This document shows positions 1 to 9,778 of a stretch of 64,000 nt of DNA, piece by piece (positions within the stretch are counted from its first letter, which is position 1; each line of letters opens with the position of its first letter). The stretch comes from UBA1227 sp045599345. Its GTDB lineage: Bacteria > Bacillota > Clostridia > Oscillospirales > Acutalibacteraceae. Below the pieces are notes generated by a model. The model worked only from the letters and a program-made list of their open reading frames with translations, did no database searches and was not told the origin of the DNA. A program made the position numbers and the translations under genes. Where the stretch lies: assembly GCA_045599345.1 (NCBI GenBank), contig JAZRVV010000012.1, positions 1 through 64,000 on the forward strand, in the 5' to 3' direction.

Positions 1-2
1 GT

Positions 3-2308
3 GTGAATACTTGGGAAAAGACTGGATATGAATTTGCTGGTTGGAAGATTGGCGATACAACATACGATACAGATACAGACATTAGTAAACTTACATCAAC
101 AGATGGAGCTGAATTAACAGCTGTAGCACAGTGGGCACCAAAGGAATATAACGTAAAGTATATATATAATAATGGTGTAGATGCAGAAACTACGAATAAA
201 ATTGCATATGGCTCAGAATATGGTGAATTGCCAGTGCCAAGCGATTATAGGGGTTATGCATTTAATGGTTGGTACTTAGAAAATGGTGACGCTGCAACTA
301 CAAAGATAGAAAGCACTACAGTTTATGAAACTGATGGTGATACGACTCTCTATGCGAAGTGGACACCAATTGATATCACAGTTAAGTTTAACTATAATGG
401 TGCACCTGCACAGACTGTTATGGACCCACAGACATTCCAATATGCTATCAAAGAAGCCTTAAATAAGAACACTTACACATGGGAAGGTCATAAATTCCTT
501 GGTTGGGTAAAGGATAAAAACTCCACAGCAGTATTATATGCTGATGAAGCTGATGTAACTATAACAGCAAAAGATGATGCTGAATTAGAAGTAATACTTG
601 ATAATGGAGTTAGACTTTATGCAGCATGGGCAGCAAATCCTTATACAGTTAAGTATAGAGGAAATGGTTCTAATGGTGGCGCAGATGTAACTGATCAATC
701 ATTTGTTTATGATGTTGCACAGAAACTTAAAGCCAATACATGGATAAAGACAGGTTATAAATTCAATGGTTGGAAGATAGACACTACAACTTATGATACA
801 AATACTGATGTTAAGAACCTCACCACAGTGGAAAATGGCGTTGTATATGCTGATGCACAATGGGAACCAATTACATATAAAGTTGATTATGTTGATAATG
901 GTTCTACTGGCGGAACAGATGTAGCGGATCAATCATTTGTTTATGATGCAGCACAAAAACTTAATGCTAATACATGGACAAAGGATGGTTACACATTTGC
1001 TGGTTGGAAGATAGGTGATACTACCTATGATATAAATACTGAACTTAAGAACCTTTCTAATGTAGATGGCGCAACAGTAACTGCAACTGCACAGTGGACA
1101 CCAAATTCATATACGCTTAAGTACAGAGGAAACGGTGCTACAGGCGGAACAGCTGTTACGGATCAATCATTTGTTTATGATGTTGCACAGAAACTTAATG
1201 CTAATACATGGACAAAGACTGGTTATAAGTTCAATGGTTGGAAGATAGACACTACAACCTATGATACAAATACCGATGTTAAGAACCTCACTACAGAGGC
1301 AAATGGCGTCGTATATGCTGATGCACAGTGGGTGCCAATTTCTTATTCAGTTGAATTTGATAAGAATAATGGTACTGGCACAATGGCAAATGAAACATTT
1401 GCATACAATGAAACAAAGGCTTTGACAGCTAATGCATACACAAGAACTGGTTATACATTCGGTGGTTGGGCTACAACTGCAAATGGAGCCAAGGCATATG
1501 ATAATAGTCAGTCAGTTTCTAATTTGACAAGTACAGATGGAGCAACTGTTAAACTTTATGCTATATGGACGGCAAATGAATATGTAGTTAAGTTTGATAA
1601 AAATGCTTCTACTGCAACTGGCACAATGTCAGATGAGAATTTTGAATATGATGTAGAGCAGGCTCTTACAGCAAATGCATTTGTTAGAACAGGTTATACT
1701 TTCACTGGTTGGAATACTCAAGCAAACGGTGAAGGCACATCTTATGCAAATAGCGCTACTGTTAAAAATCTTACAGATGCTAATAATGGCACAGTAACAC
1801 TTTATGCACAGTGGGCACCAATTTCTTACAATGTTAAGTTTAATGCAAATGGTGGTTCCGGCGATCAAATGCTAAATGAAAGCTTTAAGTATGATGAGAC
1901 AAAGGCTTTGACTGCTAATGCATACACCAAGACTGGTTATACATTTGGTGGTTGGGCTACAACTGCAAATGGAACCAAGGCATATGATAATAGCCAATCA
2001 GTTTCTAATTTGGCTAATACAAATGACGCAGTCGTTGAGCTCTTTGCACTTTGGAATCCAAATCATTACACTGTTACTTTTGATCCAACAGACAAAGCGA
2101 CTGTAACTGAGACTTCAAGAGATGTAGTATATGATTCACCTTATGGTGAGGGTTTCCCAACACCTACACCAAAGTCTGGTGAACTCTACGGCTACATCCT
2201 TGATGGTTGGTATACAGCTGCCGATGATACGGGTGAGAAGGTTGAGCCAGATGATGTTTATAAATTAACAACTGATCAAACATTGTATGCTCATTACAAG
2301 AGACACAT
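3..2308 (+). repeat. Tandem InlB-type repeat region inside the surface protein
   Basis: About ten consecutive copies encode repeats running from a V.Y/F start to an AQW.P end. Several neighbouring copies (for example those around 690-860 and 1160-1330) are nearly identical in DNA, which indicates recent duplication or gene conversion. Copy number may vary between strains, and short-read assemblies may collapse this stretch. Confidence 0.8.
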
Positions 2309-5300
2309 TATTGATGTTGATGATGTTGCTATACTTGATCCTAAGGATCCTGATGGAAATAGTAGTTGGTATAAGACAGTAGCAAATCTTGTAGCACCAG
2401 AAGGATATGAAATCTCATTGGTAGGCCAAGATGGACCATTCTATGACAGCATTCCAATGACTGATGGATATCATGGAAAAGATGGTGGCACTGCTGTTAC
2501 TTACTACTTACAGAGAATTGAAGACGGCGCAGTAACAGAAGCTAAAACAGCACCATTGTTTAAGCAAGATTCTGTTATTCCAGTAGTATCTGTAACTGAT
2601 CCAAGCACAACAGGATATGTAACTTCTCAGACTGCAACTATTACTGTACCAACAATAGGTGTTTCTGGAGTTGGAACAGTATCGTATCGTGAAAAGGGTA
2701 CAGATGCTTGGATAACAGTTCCATTTGATGAAACTAATGGATATCAAGTAACAATTGACAAGAATGGCACTTATGAATTTAAGGCTACAAGTGTTGCTGG
2801 TAATGATTCGGAAGTTATAGAAAAGACATATAGTAACATTGATAATGCAAAGCCTGTAATTGCGGTAAGCGCAAAGACTGCTGATGGTAATCCTTATGAT
2901 CTTACTACAATGCCATGGACAAATCAGACTGTTACTATCACATTTGAAAACACAACTGCAAACCTTGGCACATCTACTTTCTATGTAGGTAATACAGCAA
3001 TAGATCCTTCACAACTTACTGATGGAAAATATGTTGTAACATGTGATCCAGGTGTTGGTCACTTTGATACATATACTATTAGTAATGTAACTGTAAAGAG
3101 TGCGGCTGGTGTTAAGAGTGATGCTGTGTCAGCTGGTGCAAAAGTTGATAAAGCTAAGCCTACAGGTTCTGTAAAAGTTGAACCTACACCATGGACAATA
3201 TTTTTAGAGACAATTGATTTCCTTCATTTGTTCTATAAGGATCCTATTGGTGTTACTCTTACAAATGCCGATGAGGGTAGCGGAATTGCTATGAAGCATT
3301 ACATCATAGAAGATAAAGCAATGACAATTGCTGAACTTGATGCAATTAATACATGGCTTAATTATCCAAATGATGGAAAATTCACTATTGAACAACCTGA
3401 CGGAAACAAAGCTGTTTACCTTCGTTTAATTGACGTAGCAGGTAACGTATCTTACATTTCATCTGATGGAATGGTACTTGATACGGTTCCTCCAGTTATA
3501 ACAGCAGTTCCAAGCTTTACAGATGGTGCATGGACAACTGCTTCAGAAGTTAAGATTGATGTTACGTCCATAACAGATGTTACTTCTGGCGTAGTTCCAA
3601 CATCAATTACCTATAGCTATGAAGGTATAAATAGAGATCCAGTCACCGTTCCTACTACATCTCTTGGCGGTGGTAATTCGTTTACAATACCAAATGCAGA
3701 TATACCAAATGGTACGTATAAGATTATTATTACTGCTACAGATAAGGCTGGTAATGTTGGAACAAAGACTATCTCTGTTAAGAGAGAATCGCTTAGTGCT
3801 CTTGTAGTATCTGAGCCTGCTTCAACAACAGTTACTTATGGTGATCCTTCTGCTACATTTGATGTAACAGCGCAGAGCGTTTCACCTATAACAAGTATTA
3901 AGTGGCAGAAGAGCGCTGATAATGGTAATACATGGACAGATGTTACGACTGGTGCTTCGCCTATAGAAAAGGGCAGCAAACTTACAGTTTCTAATCCGAG
4001 TGTAGCGGCTGATAATGGCGATTATTATCGCGCAGTTATTACAACGGAGGCAGGAAATACATTTACTACTAATGTAAACAAACCTGCAACATTGACTGTA
4101 AAGCAACGCGAATTGGTAATCACTCCAACTAATGTTGAGTATCAGTATGGTACACCTCAGAGTTTGGAAACAGAGGATTTGGATTGGACTTATGTAAGCG
4201 GCAAGGGACCAATTAATAATGATGAAGTATCTATAATTGGTAAGTTTGTACGTGAAGCAGGTGTTAACCCAAATACTTACACAATTACAAGTGGAACTGG
4301 TGATAAAGAGATTAAGCTTGCTGATAAATCAGTTTGCCCAGTTAACGAAAACTACTTCGTAACTATTAACCCAAGTACAGCTAGTTTCAAGATCACTCCA
4401 TATAATCCTGATGCAAAGGCAACACTTGTTGGCGAAGATCCAAATGGTTGGTTCATTAAGGATTCTGATGGTGATGGTGTAAGAATTACACCTCCAGCAG
4501 GATATACAATTAGTACTTCTGATTCTGTAGAGAATACCAATACATGGTCTGAGTTCTTAACAGTTCCAGATGGCGAATATGATGAAGGTGTTACTTACTA
4601 CTTAAGAAATACTGAAACAGGTGCTATTTCAGTTGCTAAGAAAACTGAACCATTTAAGCAGGATACTGTAGCTCCAAAGGCTAACATTTCTGCTGAGGAT
4701 AGCAAGATTAAGAATATTATCAATGACTTGTTGTCAATGTTTGGTAGATTCTTTAATGAGACTGTTAATGTAACTCTTCAGGAGGAACCTGCTAGTGCTA
4801 CATACACTAAGGACTTGAGCGGAATTGCTAAGGTTGAGTACTATGTATCTCATGAAATCCTTAGTGATACTGAGATCAAGAACCTTGCTGCTGATAAGTG
4901 GACAAGCGTAAATGGTATTAATGCACAGTATGCTGCTAATCCAAATGATAAGTACATCGTTTATGGTCGTATTACAGATAACGCAGGAAATGTATCTGAC
5001 ATAGTTAAGACATATGGCTTCGTTACTGATAATAAGGTACCAACAATTGAAGTCAAAAACTTGAAAGATTGGTATAACAACAATACCGATAAGGTTACAG
5101 TTTCTGTAACGGATAATCTTGCTGGAGTTGACATTATCAACAATACAGTTAAGTATTCAATTAATGGTGGTACAACGCAGACTGTTACATTGACAGATGC
5201 AGGAACATTCGAAATCTCAGTTGCAGATCTTGCAGAAGGAACAAATACTATTACAGTATCGGCTAAGGATAACTCAACAAATGAGAATAAAGCTTATACA

Positions 5301-7436
5301 ATTACTGTTAAGAAGGATACAACTGCTCCAGCAGTAAACGATGAGAGAACTGATCCAACTGCATGGATTACAACTCAAGATGTTGTAGTATCTGTAGTTG
5401 ATAACGAAAATGGTTCTGGAATTGATACTAAGACTGTAACTTACAAAGTTGGTAATGGTGAAGAAATACCAGCTACAGTGGCTAAAGATGGTACAATCAC
5501 TATTCCTGCAGACAAGATTCCAAATGGTACTACTACAGTAACTGTTGTTGCAAAGGATAATTGTGGTAATACTACAAAGCAAGATCTTACTGTTAAGAAG
5601 GATACAATTGCTCCAACAGTTGAGGATAAGGACAATGTATCTGGAACATGGATTAATGATCCAAAGCAAGACGTTGTAGTATCTGTAGCTGATAACGAAG
5701 GCGGTTCTGGAATTAAGGAAGTTACATACACAGTTGATGGTGGAACACCAGTAACCGCTACAGTGGCTGATGATGGTACAATTACAATTCCAACTTCTGA
5801 TTTTGAAGATGGTGAGTATGATGTAAAAGTCACAGCAACGGATAACTGTGGTAACACTAAGACTCTTGACCTTGATATCTGGAAGGATACAAAGGCACCA
5901 GATGCAACTGTTAGTGTTACAGATCCAACTAGTCCATATCAGAGCAAGGATGGCACTGATTACTATGGTACAGAGCCTACAGTAACAATTGGTAGCAGCG
6001 ATGATACATCTGGAGTAGATACTGTCGAGTATTACTTCTCAGAGACTCCAATTACTGACCCATCAACAATTGATGACGATGATTGGACACCTGGTGAAAC
6101 AATAACTCTTGAAGATGGCGATTCAGGATATGTATACGCAAAGGTAACAGATAATGCTGGTAACGTAACATATGAGAAGTCAGATAAGATTGTTGTTGAT
6201 ACAGAAGATCCAACAGTAAAGGATAAGGACAATGTATCTGGAACATGGATTAATGATCCAAAGCAAGACGTTGTAGTATCTGTAGCTGATAACGAAGGTG
6301 GTTCTGGAATCAAGGAAGTTACATACACAGTTGATGGTGGAACACCAGTAACTGTTCCAGTGGCTGATGATGGTACAATTACTATCCCAGCTGACAAGCT
6401 TCCAGATGGTGATTACACAGTAACTGTTACTGCAACAGATAACTGTGGCAATACTAAGACACTTGATCTTGAGATCAGCAAGGATACAACAATAGGACCT
6501 ATCGCTGGTACAGTTACAGATGATAGTGGCGAGCCAGTTCCAGAAGCTACAGTTGAGCTTCTTGATAAGAATGGTAATCCTGTAAAGGATCCAGATGGTA
6601 AGCCTATTACAACTACAACAAACAGTGATGGAGAATACGTATTTGATAACATCCCTGATGGTGAGTATCAGATTAAGGTAACTCCAAAGGATACTGAACA
6701 GCTTCAGGAAAAGACAAAGCCAGTTATTAAGAAGAACAATGATTGCGATGCAGACGTTCAACTTGATGGCTATGATGTTTACGAGCAAGCTGAGAAGGAT
6801 GTTGACACTGATGTTGAAATTCGTGTTGAAGTTAAGGTTGAAGGACTTGTAGACTTTGATAACGTTAACGCAACAAGTAAGACAGATATTAGTAAGGTTC
6901 TTGGTAAGTCAATTGATAAGGCTGACTTGGATGTAATCCTTGATGGCGGTCGAATTGAAGTCGTAATGACAATTAAGGAGATTCCAAAGAATACTTCTAA
7001 TGAGAAGAGAATCGCAGCTGATAATTTGCTTCTTGCAAAGCATGTCGAGATTACAATTGTTAAATCTTGGTATGATATGTATGATGTATTGATTGATTCT
7101 ATGAACATCACTAGAACTGCAGACCCAATTAGTTTCGTAGTTCCAATCGGTGAGTTCGAGAAGGAAGGACGTCAGTTCTACATCTATGGTGATCATGAGA
7201 ACAGGGTGCCTGCTACTAAGACAGCAGATGGTGATGGAGTTCTTATTTCACCAACAGTTGAGTTTGAAACTCAGGATTTCTCAATCTTCTCAATCGCTTA
7301 TGAGCCTGAGGTGGTAGAAGAAATCGTTAATACACGTGATGATTCACCAATCATCTCAATGTCACTTCTTAGCGGTCTTTCAGCTTTGATGTTTGTTGCA
7401 ATTAAGCACAAAAAGGATGAGCTTGAAGAAGACTAA
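3..7436 (+). CDS. Giant multi-repeat cell-surface protein, 5' end outside the window
   Basis: The reading frame is open from the left edge and starts in the middle of a repeat, so the true N-terminus and signal peptide lie upstream; 2477 residues are visible. About ten InlB-type (Listeria-Bacteroides) beta-grasp repeats of 70-85 residues come first, each with a GY.F.GW core and an A.W.P end (to residue ~770). Then follow Ig-like modules, an MBG-like domain (~1370-1470), repeated Ig-like modules of the D.AGN/DNCGNT type (~1550-2160) and one CnaB/carboxypeptidase-regulatory-like domain (~2165-2230). The C-terminus has a hydrophobic segment followed by KHKK and an acidic tail, preceded by NTRDDSP where sortase substrates carry an LPxTGD-like motif. 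The family is known for adhesins; binding or matrix function here is inference. No enzyme domain is seen. Confidence 0.85.
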   Translation: MNTWEKTGYEFAGWKIGDTTYDTDTDISKLTSTDGAELTAVAQWAPKEYNVKYIYNNGVDAETTNKIAYGSEYGELPVPSDYRGYAFNGWYLENGDAATTKIESTTVYETDGDTTLYAKWTPIDITVKFNYNGAPAQTVMDPQTFQYAIKEALNKNTYTWEGHKFLGWVKDKNSTAVLYADEADVTITAKDDAELEVILDNGVRLYAAWAANPYTVKYRGNGSNGGADVTDQSFVYDVAQKLKANTWIKTGYKFNGWKIDTTTYDTNTDVKNLTTVENGVVYADAQWEPITYKVDYVDNGSTGGTDVADQSFVYDAAQKLNANTWTKDGYTFAGWKIGDTTYDINTELKNLSNVDGATVTATAQWTPNSYTLKYRGNGATGGTAVTDQSFVYDVAQKLNANTWTKTGYKFNGWKIDTTTYDTNTDVKNLTTEANGVVYADAQWVPISYSVEFDKNNGTGTMANETFAYNETKALTANAYTRTGYTFGGWATTANGAKAYDNSQSVSNLTSTDGATVKLYAIWTANEYVVKFDKNASTATGTMSDENFEYDVEQALTANAFVRTGYTFTGWNTQANGEGTSYANSATVKNLTDANNGTVTLYAQWAPISYNVKFNANGGSGDQMLNESFKYDETKALTANAYTKTGYTFGGWATTANGTKAYDNSQSVSNLANTNDAVVELFALWNPNHYTVTFDPTDKATVTETSRDVVYDSPYGEGFPTPTPKSGELYGYILDGWYTAADDTGEKVEPDDVYKLTTDQTLYAHYKRHIIDVDDVAILDPKDPDGNSSWYKTVANLVAPEGYEISLVGQDGPFYDSIPMTDGYHGKDGGTAVTYYLQRIEDGAVTEAKTAPLFKQDSVIPVVSVTDPSTTGYVTSQTATITVPTIGVSGVGTVSYREKGTDAWITVPFDETNGYQVTIDKNGTYEFKATSVAGNDSEVIEKTYSNIDNAKPVIAVSAKTADGNPYDLTTMPWTNQTVTITFENTTANLGTSTFYVGNTAIDPSQLTDGKYVVTCDPGVGHFDTYTISNVTVKSAAGVKSDAVSAGAKVDKAKPTGSVKVEPTPWTIFLETIDFLHLFYKDPIGVTLTNADEGSGIAMKHYIIEDKAMTIAELDAINTWLNYPNDGKFTIEQPDGNKAVYLRLIDVAGNVSYISSDGMVLDTVPPVITAVPSFTDGAWTTASEVKIDVTSITDVTSGVVPTSITYSYEGINRDPVTVPTTSLGGGNSFTIPNADIPNGTYKIIITATDKAGNVGTKTISVKRESLSALVVSEPASTTVTYGDPSATFDVTAQSVSPITSIKWQKSADNGNTWTDVTTGASPIEKGSKLTVSNPSVAADNGDYYRAVITTEAGNTFTTNVNKPATLTVKQRELVITPTNVEYQYGTPQSLETEDLDWTYVSGKGPINNDEVSIIGKFVREAGVNPNTYTITSGTGDKEIKLADKSVCPVNENYFVTINPSTASFKITPYNPDAKATLVGEDPNGWFIKDSDGDGVRITPPAGYTISTSDSVENTNTWSEFLTVPDGEYDEGVTYYLRNTETGAISVAKKTEPFKQDTVAPKANISAEDSKIKNIINDLLSMFGRFFNETVNVTLQEEPASATYTKDLSGIAKVEYYVSHEILSDTEIKNLAADKWTSVNGINAQYAANPNDKYIVYGRITDNAGNVSDIVKTYGFVTDNKVPTIEVKNLKDWYNNNTDKVTVSVTDNLAGVDIINNTVKYSINGGTTQTVTLTDAGTFEISVADLAEGTNTITVSAKDNSTNENKAYTITVKKDTTAPAVNDERTDPTAWITTQDVVVSVVDNENGSGIDTKTVTYKVGNGEEIPATVAKDGTITIPADKIPNGTTTVTVVAKDNCGNTTKQDLTVKKDTIAPTVEDKDNVSGTWINDPKQDVVVSVADNEGGSGIKEVTYTVDGGTPVTATVADDGTITIPTSDFEDGEYDVKVTATDNCGNTKTLDLDIWKDTKAPDATVSVTDPTSPYQSKDGTDYYGTEPTVTIGSSDDTSGVDTVEYYFSETPITDPSTIDDDDWTPGETITLEDGDSGYVYAKVTDNAGNVTYEKSDKIVVDTEDPTVKDKDNVSGTWINDPKQDVVVSVADNEGGSGIKEVTYTVDGGTPVTVPVADDGTITIPADKLPDGDYTVTVTATDNCGNTKTLDLEISKDTTIGPIAGTVTDDSGEPVPEATVELLDKNGNPVKDPDGKPITTTTNSDGEYVFDNIPDGEYQIKVTPKDTEQLQEKTKPVIKKNNDCDADVQLDGYDVYEQAEKDVDTDVEIRVEVKVEGLVDFDNVNATSKTDISKVLGKSIDKADLDVILDGGRIEVVMTIKEIPKNTSNEKRIAADNLLLAKHVEITIVKSWYDMYDVLIDSMNITRTADPISFVVPIGEFEKEGRQFYIYGDHENRVPATKTADGDGVLISPTVEFETQDFSIFSIAYEPEVVEEIVNTRDDSPIISMSLLSGLSALMFVAIKHKKDELEED
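5623..5755 (+). repeat. 133-bp direct repeat, copy 1 (Ig-like module)
   Basis: This stretch matches 6220-6352 with only two substitutions (C/T and T/C near the GGTTCTGGAAT segment). Both copies encode the same Ig-like module start, in frame and 597 bp apart. The near identity points to recent intragenic duplication. Confidence 0.85.
6220..6352 (+). repeat. 133-bp direct repeat, copy 2 (Ig-like module)
   Basis: Second copy of the 5623-5755 segment, in the same frame. Recombination between the copies would remove 597 bp, exactly 199 codons, and keep the frame. Confidence 0.85.
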
Positions 7437-7449
7437 TAGGGCATAAGAA

Positions 7450-7484
7450 AAGGGAGGGCTTGAAAAAGCTCTCCCTTAGTTTTG
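7450..7484 (+). terminator. Rho-independent terminator after the surface protein gene
   Basis: A G-rich arm (AGGGAGGGCT) and a complementary arm (AGCTCTCCCT, one G-U pair) enclose a short A-rich loop and are followed by a T-rich run. It lies just past the stop codon and faces the minus-strand aldolase gene, so it may serve both. Confidence 0.75.
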
Positions 7485-7520
7485 TTTATTTGATTGTTTA
7501 CTTTGTTAGTTGTTTATTGC

Positions 7521-8489
7521 TTATGCTTTGCCGTCAGAACCAAGTACATCAACAATCTTGTGAGATACCATGTCTTTAACAGCTTCACGAGCAGGCTTTA
7601 AGTACTGACGTGGGTCGAAGTGACTTGGGTTCTCAACAAGGTACTTGCGGATTTCAGCTGACATTGCAAGACGGATATCAGAGTCAATGTTGATCTTGCA
7701 AACTGCGAGTTTTGCAGCTTCACGAAGTTGCTCCTCTGGGATACCGATAGCGTCTGGCATTGAACCGCCGAACTCATTGATCATCTTGACATATTCCTGT
7801 GGAACTGATGATGAACCGTGAAGTACGATTGGGAAACCAGGAAGTCTGTTGATGCACTCCTCGAGTACGTCGAAACGAAGTGGAGGAGGAACGAGGATGC
7901 CGTCAGCGTTTCTTGTGCACTGAGCAGCAGTGAACTTGAATGCGCCATGGCTTGTGCCGATGGCGATTGCAAGTGAGTCACAGCCTGTGCGAGAAACGAA
8001 TTCTTCTACTTCCTCTGGACGAGTGTAGCTCTCAGCGCCAGCCTCAACTTGTACTTCATCCTCAATACCAGCAAGTGTGCCAAGCTCTGCTTCTACTACT
8101 ACGCCGTGGTCGTGAGCATACTCAACAACTTTCTTGGTGATTTCGATGTTTTCCTCAAATGGATGAGATGAAGCATCAATCATAACTGATGTGAATCCAC
8201 CATCGATGCATGACTTACAAATCTCAAAGTCTGCGCCGTGGTCAAGGTGAAGAGCGATTGGGATTTCTGGATGTTCTTCTACTGCAGCTTCTACAAGCTT
8301 TTTGAGGTAAGTGTGATTTGCATAGGAACGAGCGCCTTTTGAAACCTGGAGAATTACAGGGCTCTTGAGCTCTGCTGCTGCATCTGTGATGCCCTGGATA
8401 ATTTCCATGTTGTTTACGTTGAAAGCACCTACTGCGTAACCGCCGTCATATGCTTTCTGGAACATTTCTTTTGTTGTTACAAGTGGCAT
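7521..8489 (-). CDS. fba: Class II fructose-1,6-bisphosphate aldolase
   Basis: A 322-residue cytoplasmic, zinc-dependent aldolase that cleaves fructose-1,6-bisphosphate into dihydroxyacetone phosphate and glyceraldehyde-3-phosphate in glycolysis, and runs in reverse in gluconeogenesis. Visible family motifs are GAFNVNN near the N-terminus, HLDHGAD (zinc histidine region), the DASSHPFEEN segment, EAELG, GTSHG and HGSSSVP. Length and the C-terminal region are full. The ATG start is preceded by an AGAGGT ribosome site. The gene is alone, divergent from the aminotransferase gene and read from a near-perfect promoter at 8525-8553. The other glycolytic genes pgk, tpiA and gpmI lie 20 kb away on the same strand. 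Confidence 0.95.
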   Translation of the reverse strand: MPLVTTKEMFQKAYDGGYAVGAFNVNNMEIIQGITDAAAELKSPVILQVSKGARSYANHTYLKKLVEAAVEEHPEIPIALHLDHGADFEICKSCIDGGFTSVMIDASSHPFEENIEITKKVVEYAHDHGVVVEAELGTLAGIEDEVQVEAGAESYTRPEEVEEFVSRTGCDSLAIAIGTSHGAFKFTAAQCTRNADGILVPPPLRFDVLEECINRLPGFPIVLHGSSSVPQEYVKMINEFGGSMPDAIGIPEEQLREAAKLAVCKINIDSDIRLAMSAEIRKYLVENPSHFDPRQYLKPAREAVKDMVSHKIVDVLGSDGKA

Positions 8490-8524
8490 AACTAATACCT
8501 CTTTTCTATATTTTTTACCATTAC

Positions 8525-8575
8525 ATTATAGTATGTGAAATATTCATTGTCAAAGGTATTGGTCTGTGCTAAAAT
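8525..8575. promoter_or_regulatory. Divergent promoters with overlapping -35 boxes (fba / aminotransferase)
   Basis: Minus strand: TTGACA (8553-8548), 17-bp spacer, TATAAT (8530-8525), reading into fba. Plus strand: TTGTCA (8547-8552), 17-bp spacer, TAAAAT (8570-8575) with an extended TGC before it, reading into the aminotransferase gene. The two -35 elements occupy the same 7 bp. Confidence 0.75.
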
Positions 8576-8605
8576 TAACTGTATTTTAGAGTTGAGGCGA
8601 TTTAT

Positions 8606-9778
8606 ATGGACTATGTATTTTCAAACAAAATAGCTAATCTTAAACCTTCTTTGATAAGGGAGATTTTGAAGTCAACTTCTGACCCGGATACAATTTCTCT
8701 TGCAGCGGGCAACCCTGCGCCAGATGCGTTCCCAGTTGAGTCGATTTCAAAGATTGCAGCTGATATTTTCCGTGAGGATCCTATCGGCGCCCTTCAGTAT
8801 GGTATTACAGAAGGATATCAGCCTCTTATTGATGAACTTAAAGGTTATCTTAGCAGTAAATATTCCATGGGCGCCGATTACGACTCGCTGATTATCACAT
8901 CTGGCGCAACTCAGATTATGGAACTCCTTACAAAGGTACTTTGTAATGAGGGCGATATAATCGCATGTGAGGACCCATCATTCATCGGTTCACTCAACTG
9001 CTTTAGGTCCTATGGCGCAAAGCTTTGCGGCGTACCTATGCAGGAGGACGGAATCGATGTAGATGCTCTTGAATCATTGTTTGCTAGTGGGGGTAAAGTA
9101 AAATTCCTTTACACCATATCAAATTTCCAGAATCCTACTGGATATACTATGTCTCTTGCGAAAAGAAAGAGAGTGTATGAACTCGCTTCAAAGTACGATG
9201 TAATAGTACTTGAGGACAATCCATATGGTGATTTAAGGACCTCTGGAGTTGACCTTCCAACTATCAAATCATTTGATACAGAGGGCCGTGTAGTTTACGC
9301 TGGCACATTCTCAAAGCTTATTGCTCCTGGTATCCGTGTTGGATATGTATTAGGTCCAAGCGCAATCGTTGCCAAGATGACTGTTGGTAAGCAGACAGAG
9401 GATGTTCACACAGCAATGTTCAACCAGATGCTCGTTTATCGTTGGATGAAAGAAAATGATATTAACGAGCATATAACTAGGATGCAGGGCATCTATCGTG
9501 CAAAGCTTGACGTTATGTGTAACGCACTTGATGAATATTGTTCAAAGCTTTCATATGTGCGCCCAGAGGGCGGCATGTTCGTCTGGTGCAAGCTTCCTGA
9601 CGGCATCGACATGATGGACTTCTGCCGCAAGGCAGCAGACCATAAGGTCGCAGTAGTACCAGGAATCGCATTTTTGCCAGACGAGAGTGCAAGCACTCAG
9701 TATATTAGACTCAACTTCTCAACACCAACCGATGAGGATATGGTGAAGGGAATCAAGATATTAGGAGAATTGTTATAA
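8606..9778 (+). CDS. PLP-dependent class I/II aminotransferase
   Basis: A 390-residue fold-type I aminotransferase, similar to 2-aminoadipate or aromatic/branched-chain aminotransferases that use 2-oxoglutarate as acceptor. Visible motifs are AAGNPAPDAFP at the N-terminus, SGATQIMEL, NFQNPTGYTMS, VLEDNPYGDLR (PLP-binding Asp and Tyr region) and the lysine-bearing GTFSKLIAPGIRVGY segment that forms the Schiff base. There is no MocR-type DNA-binding domain in front, so it is a free enzyme. The stop codon overlaps the start of trpS (TAATG), so the two genes are translationally coupled. The exact substrate cannot be told from sequence; trpS as neighbour does not prove an aromatic substrate. Confidence 0.88.
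   Translation: MDYVFSNKIANLKPSLIREILKSTSDPDTISLAAGNPAPDAFPVESISKIAADIFREDPIGALQYGITEGYQPLIDELKGYLSSKYSMGADYDSLIITSGATQIMELLTKVLCNEGDIIACEDPSFIGSLNCFRSYGAKLCGVPMQEDGIDVDALESLFASGGKVKFLYTISNFQNPTGYTMSLAKRKRVYELASKYDVIVLEDNPYGDLRTSGVDLPTIKSFDTEGRVVYAGTFSKLIAPGIRVGYVLGPSAIVAKMTVGKQTEDVHTAMFNQMLVYRWMKENDINEHITRMQGIYRAKLDVMCNALDEYCSKLSYVRPEGGMFVWCKLPDGIDMMDFCRKAADHKVAVVPGIAFLPDESASTQYIRLNFSTPTDEDMVKGIKILGELL

Noticed and set aside
6180..6788. Antisense open frame in the surface protein gene
   Set aside because: Composition-driven shadow of the repeat-rich coding strand; no start signals, and product rich in Cys/Ile/Asn without domain features.
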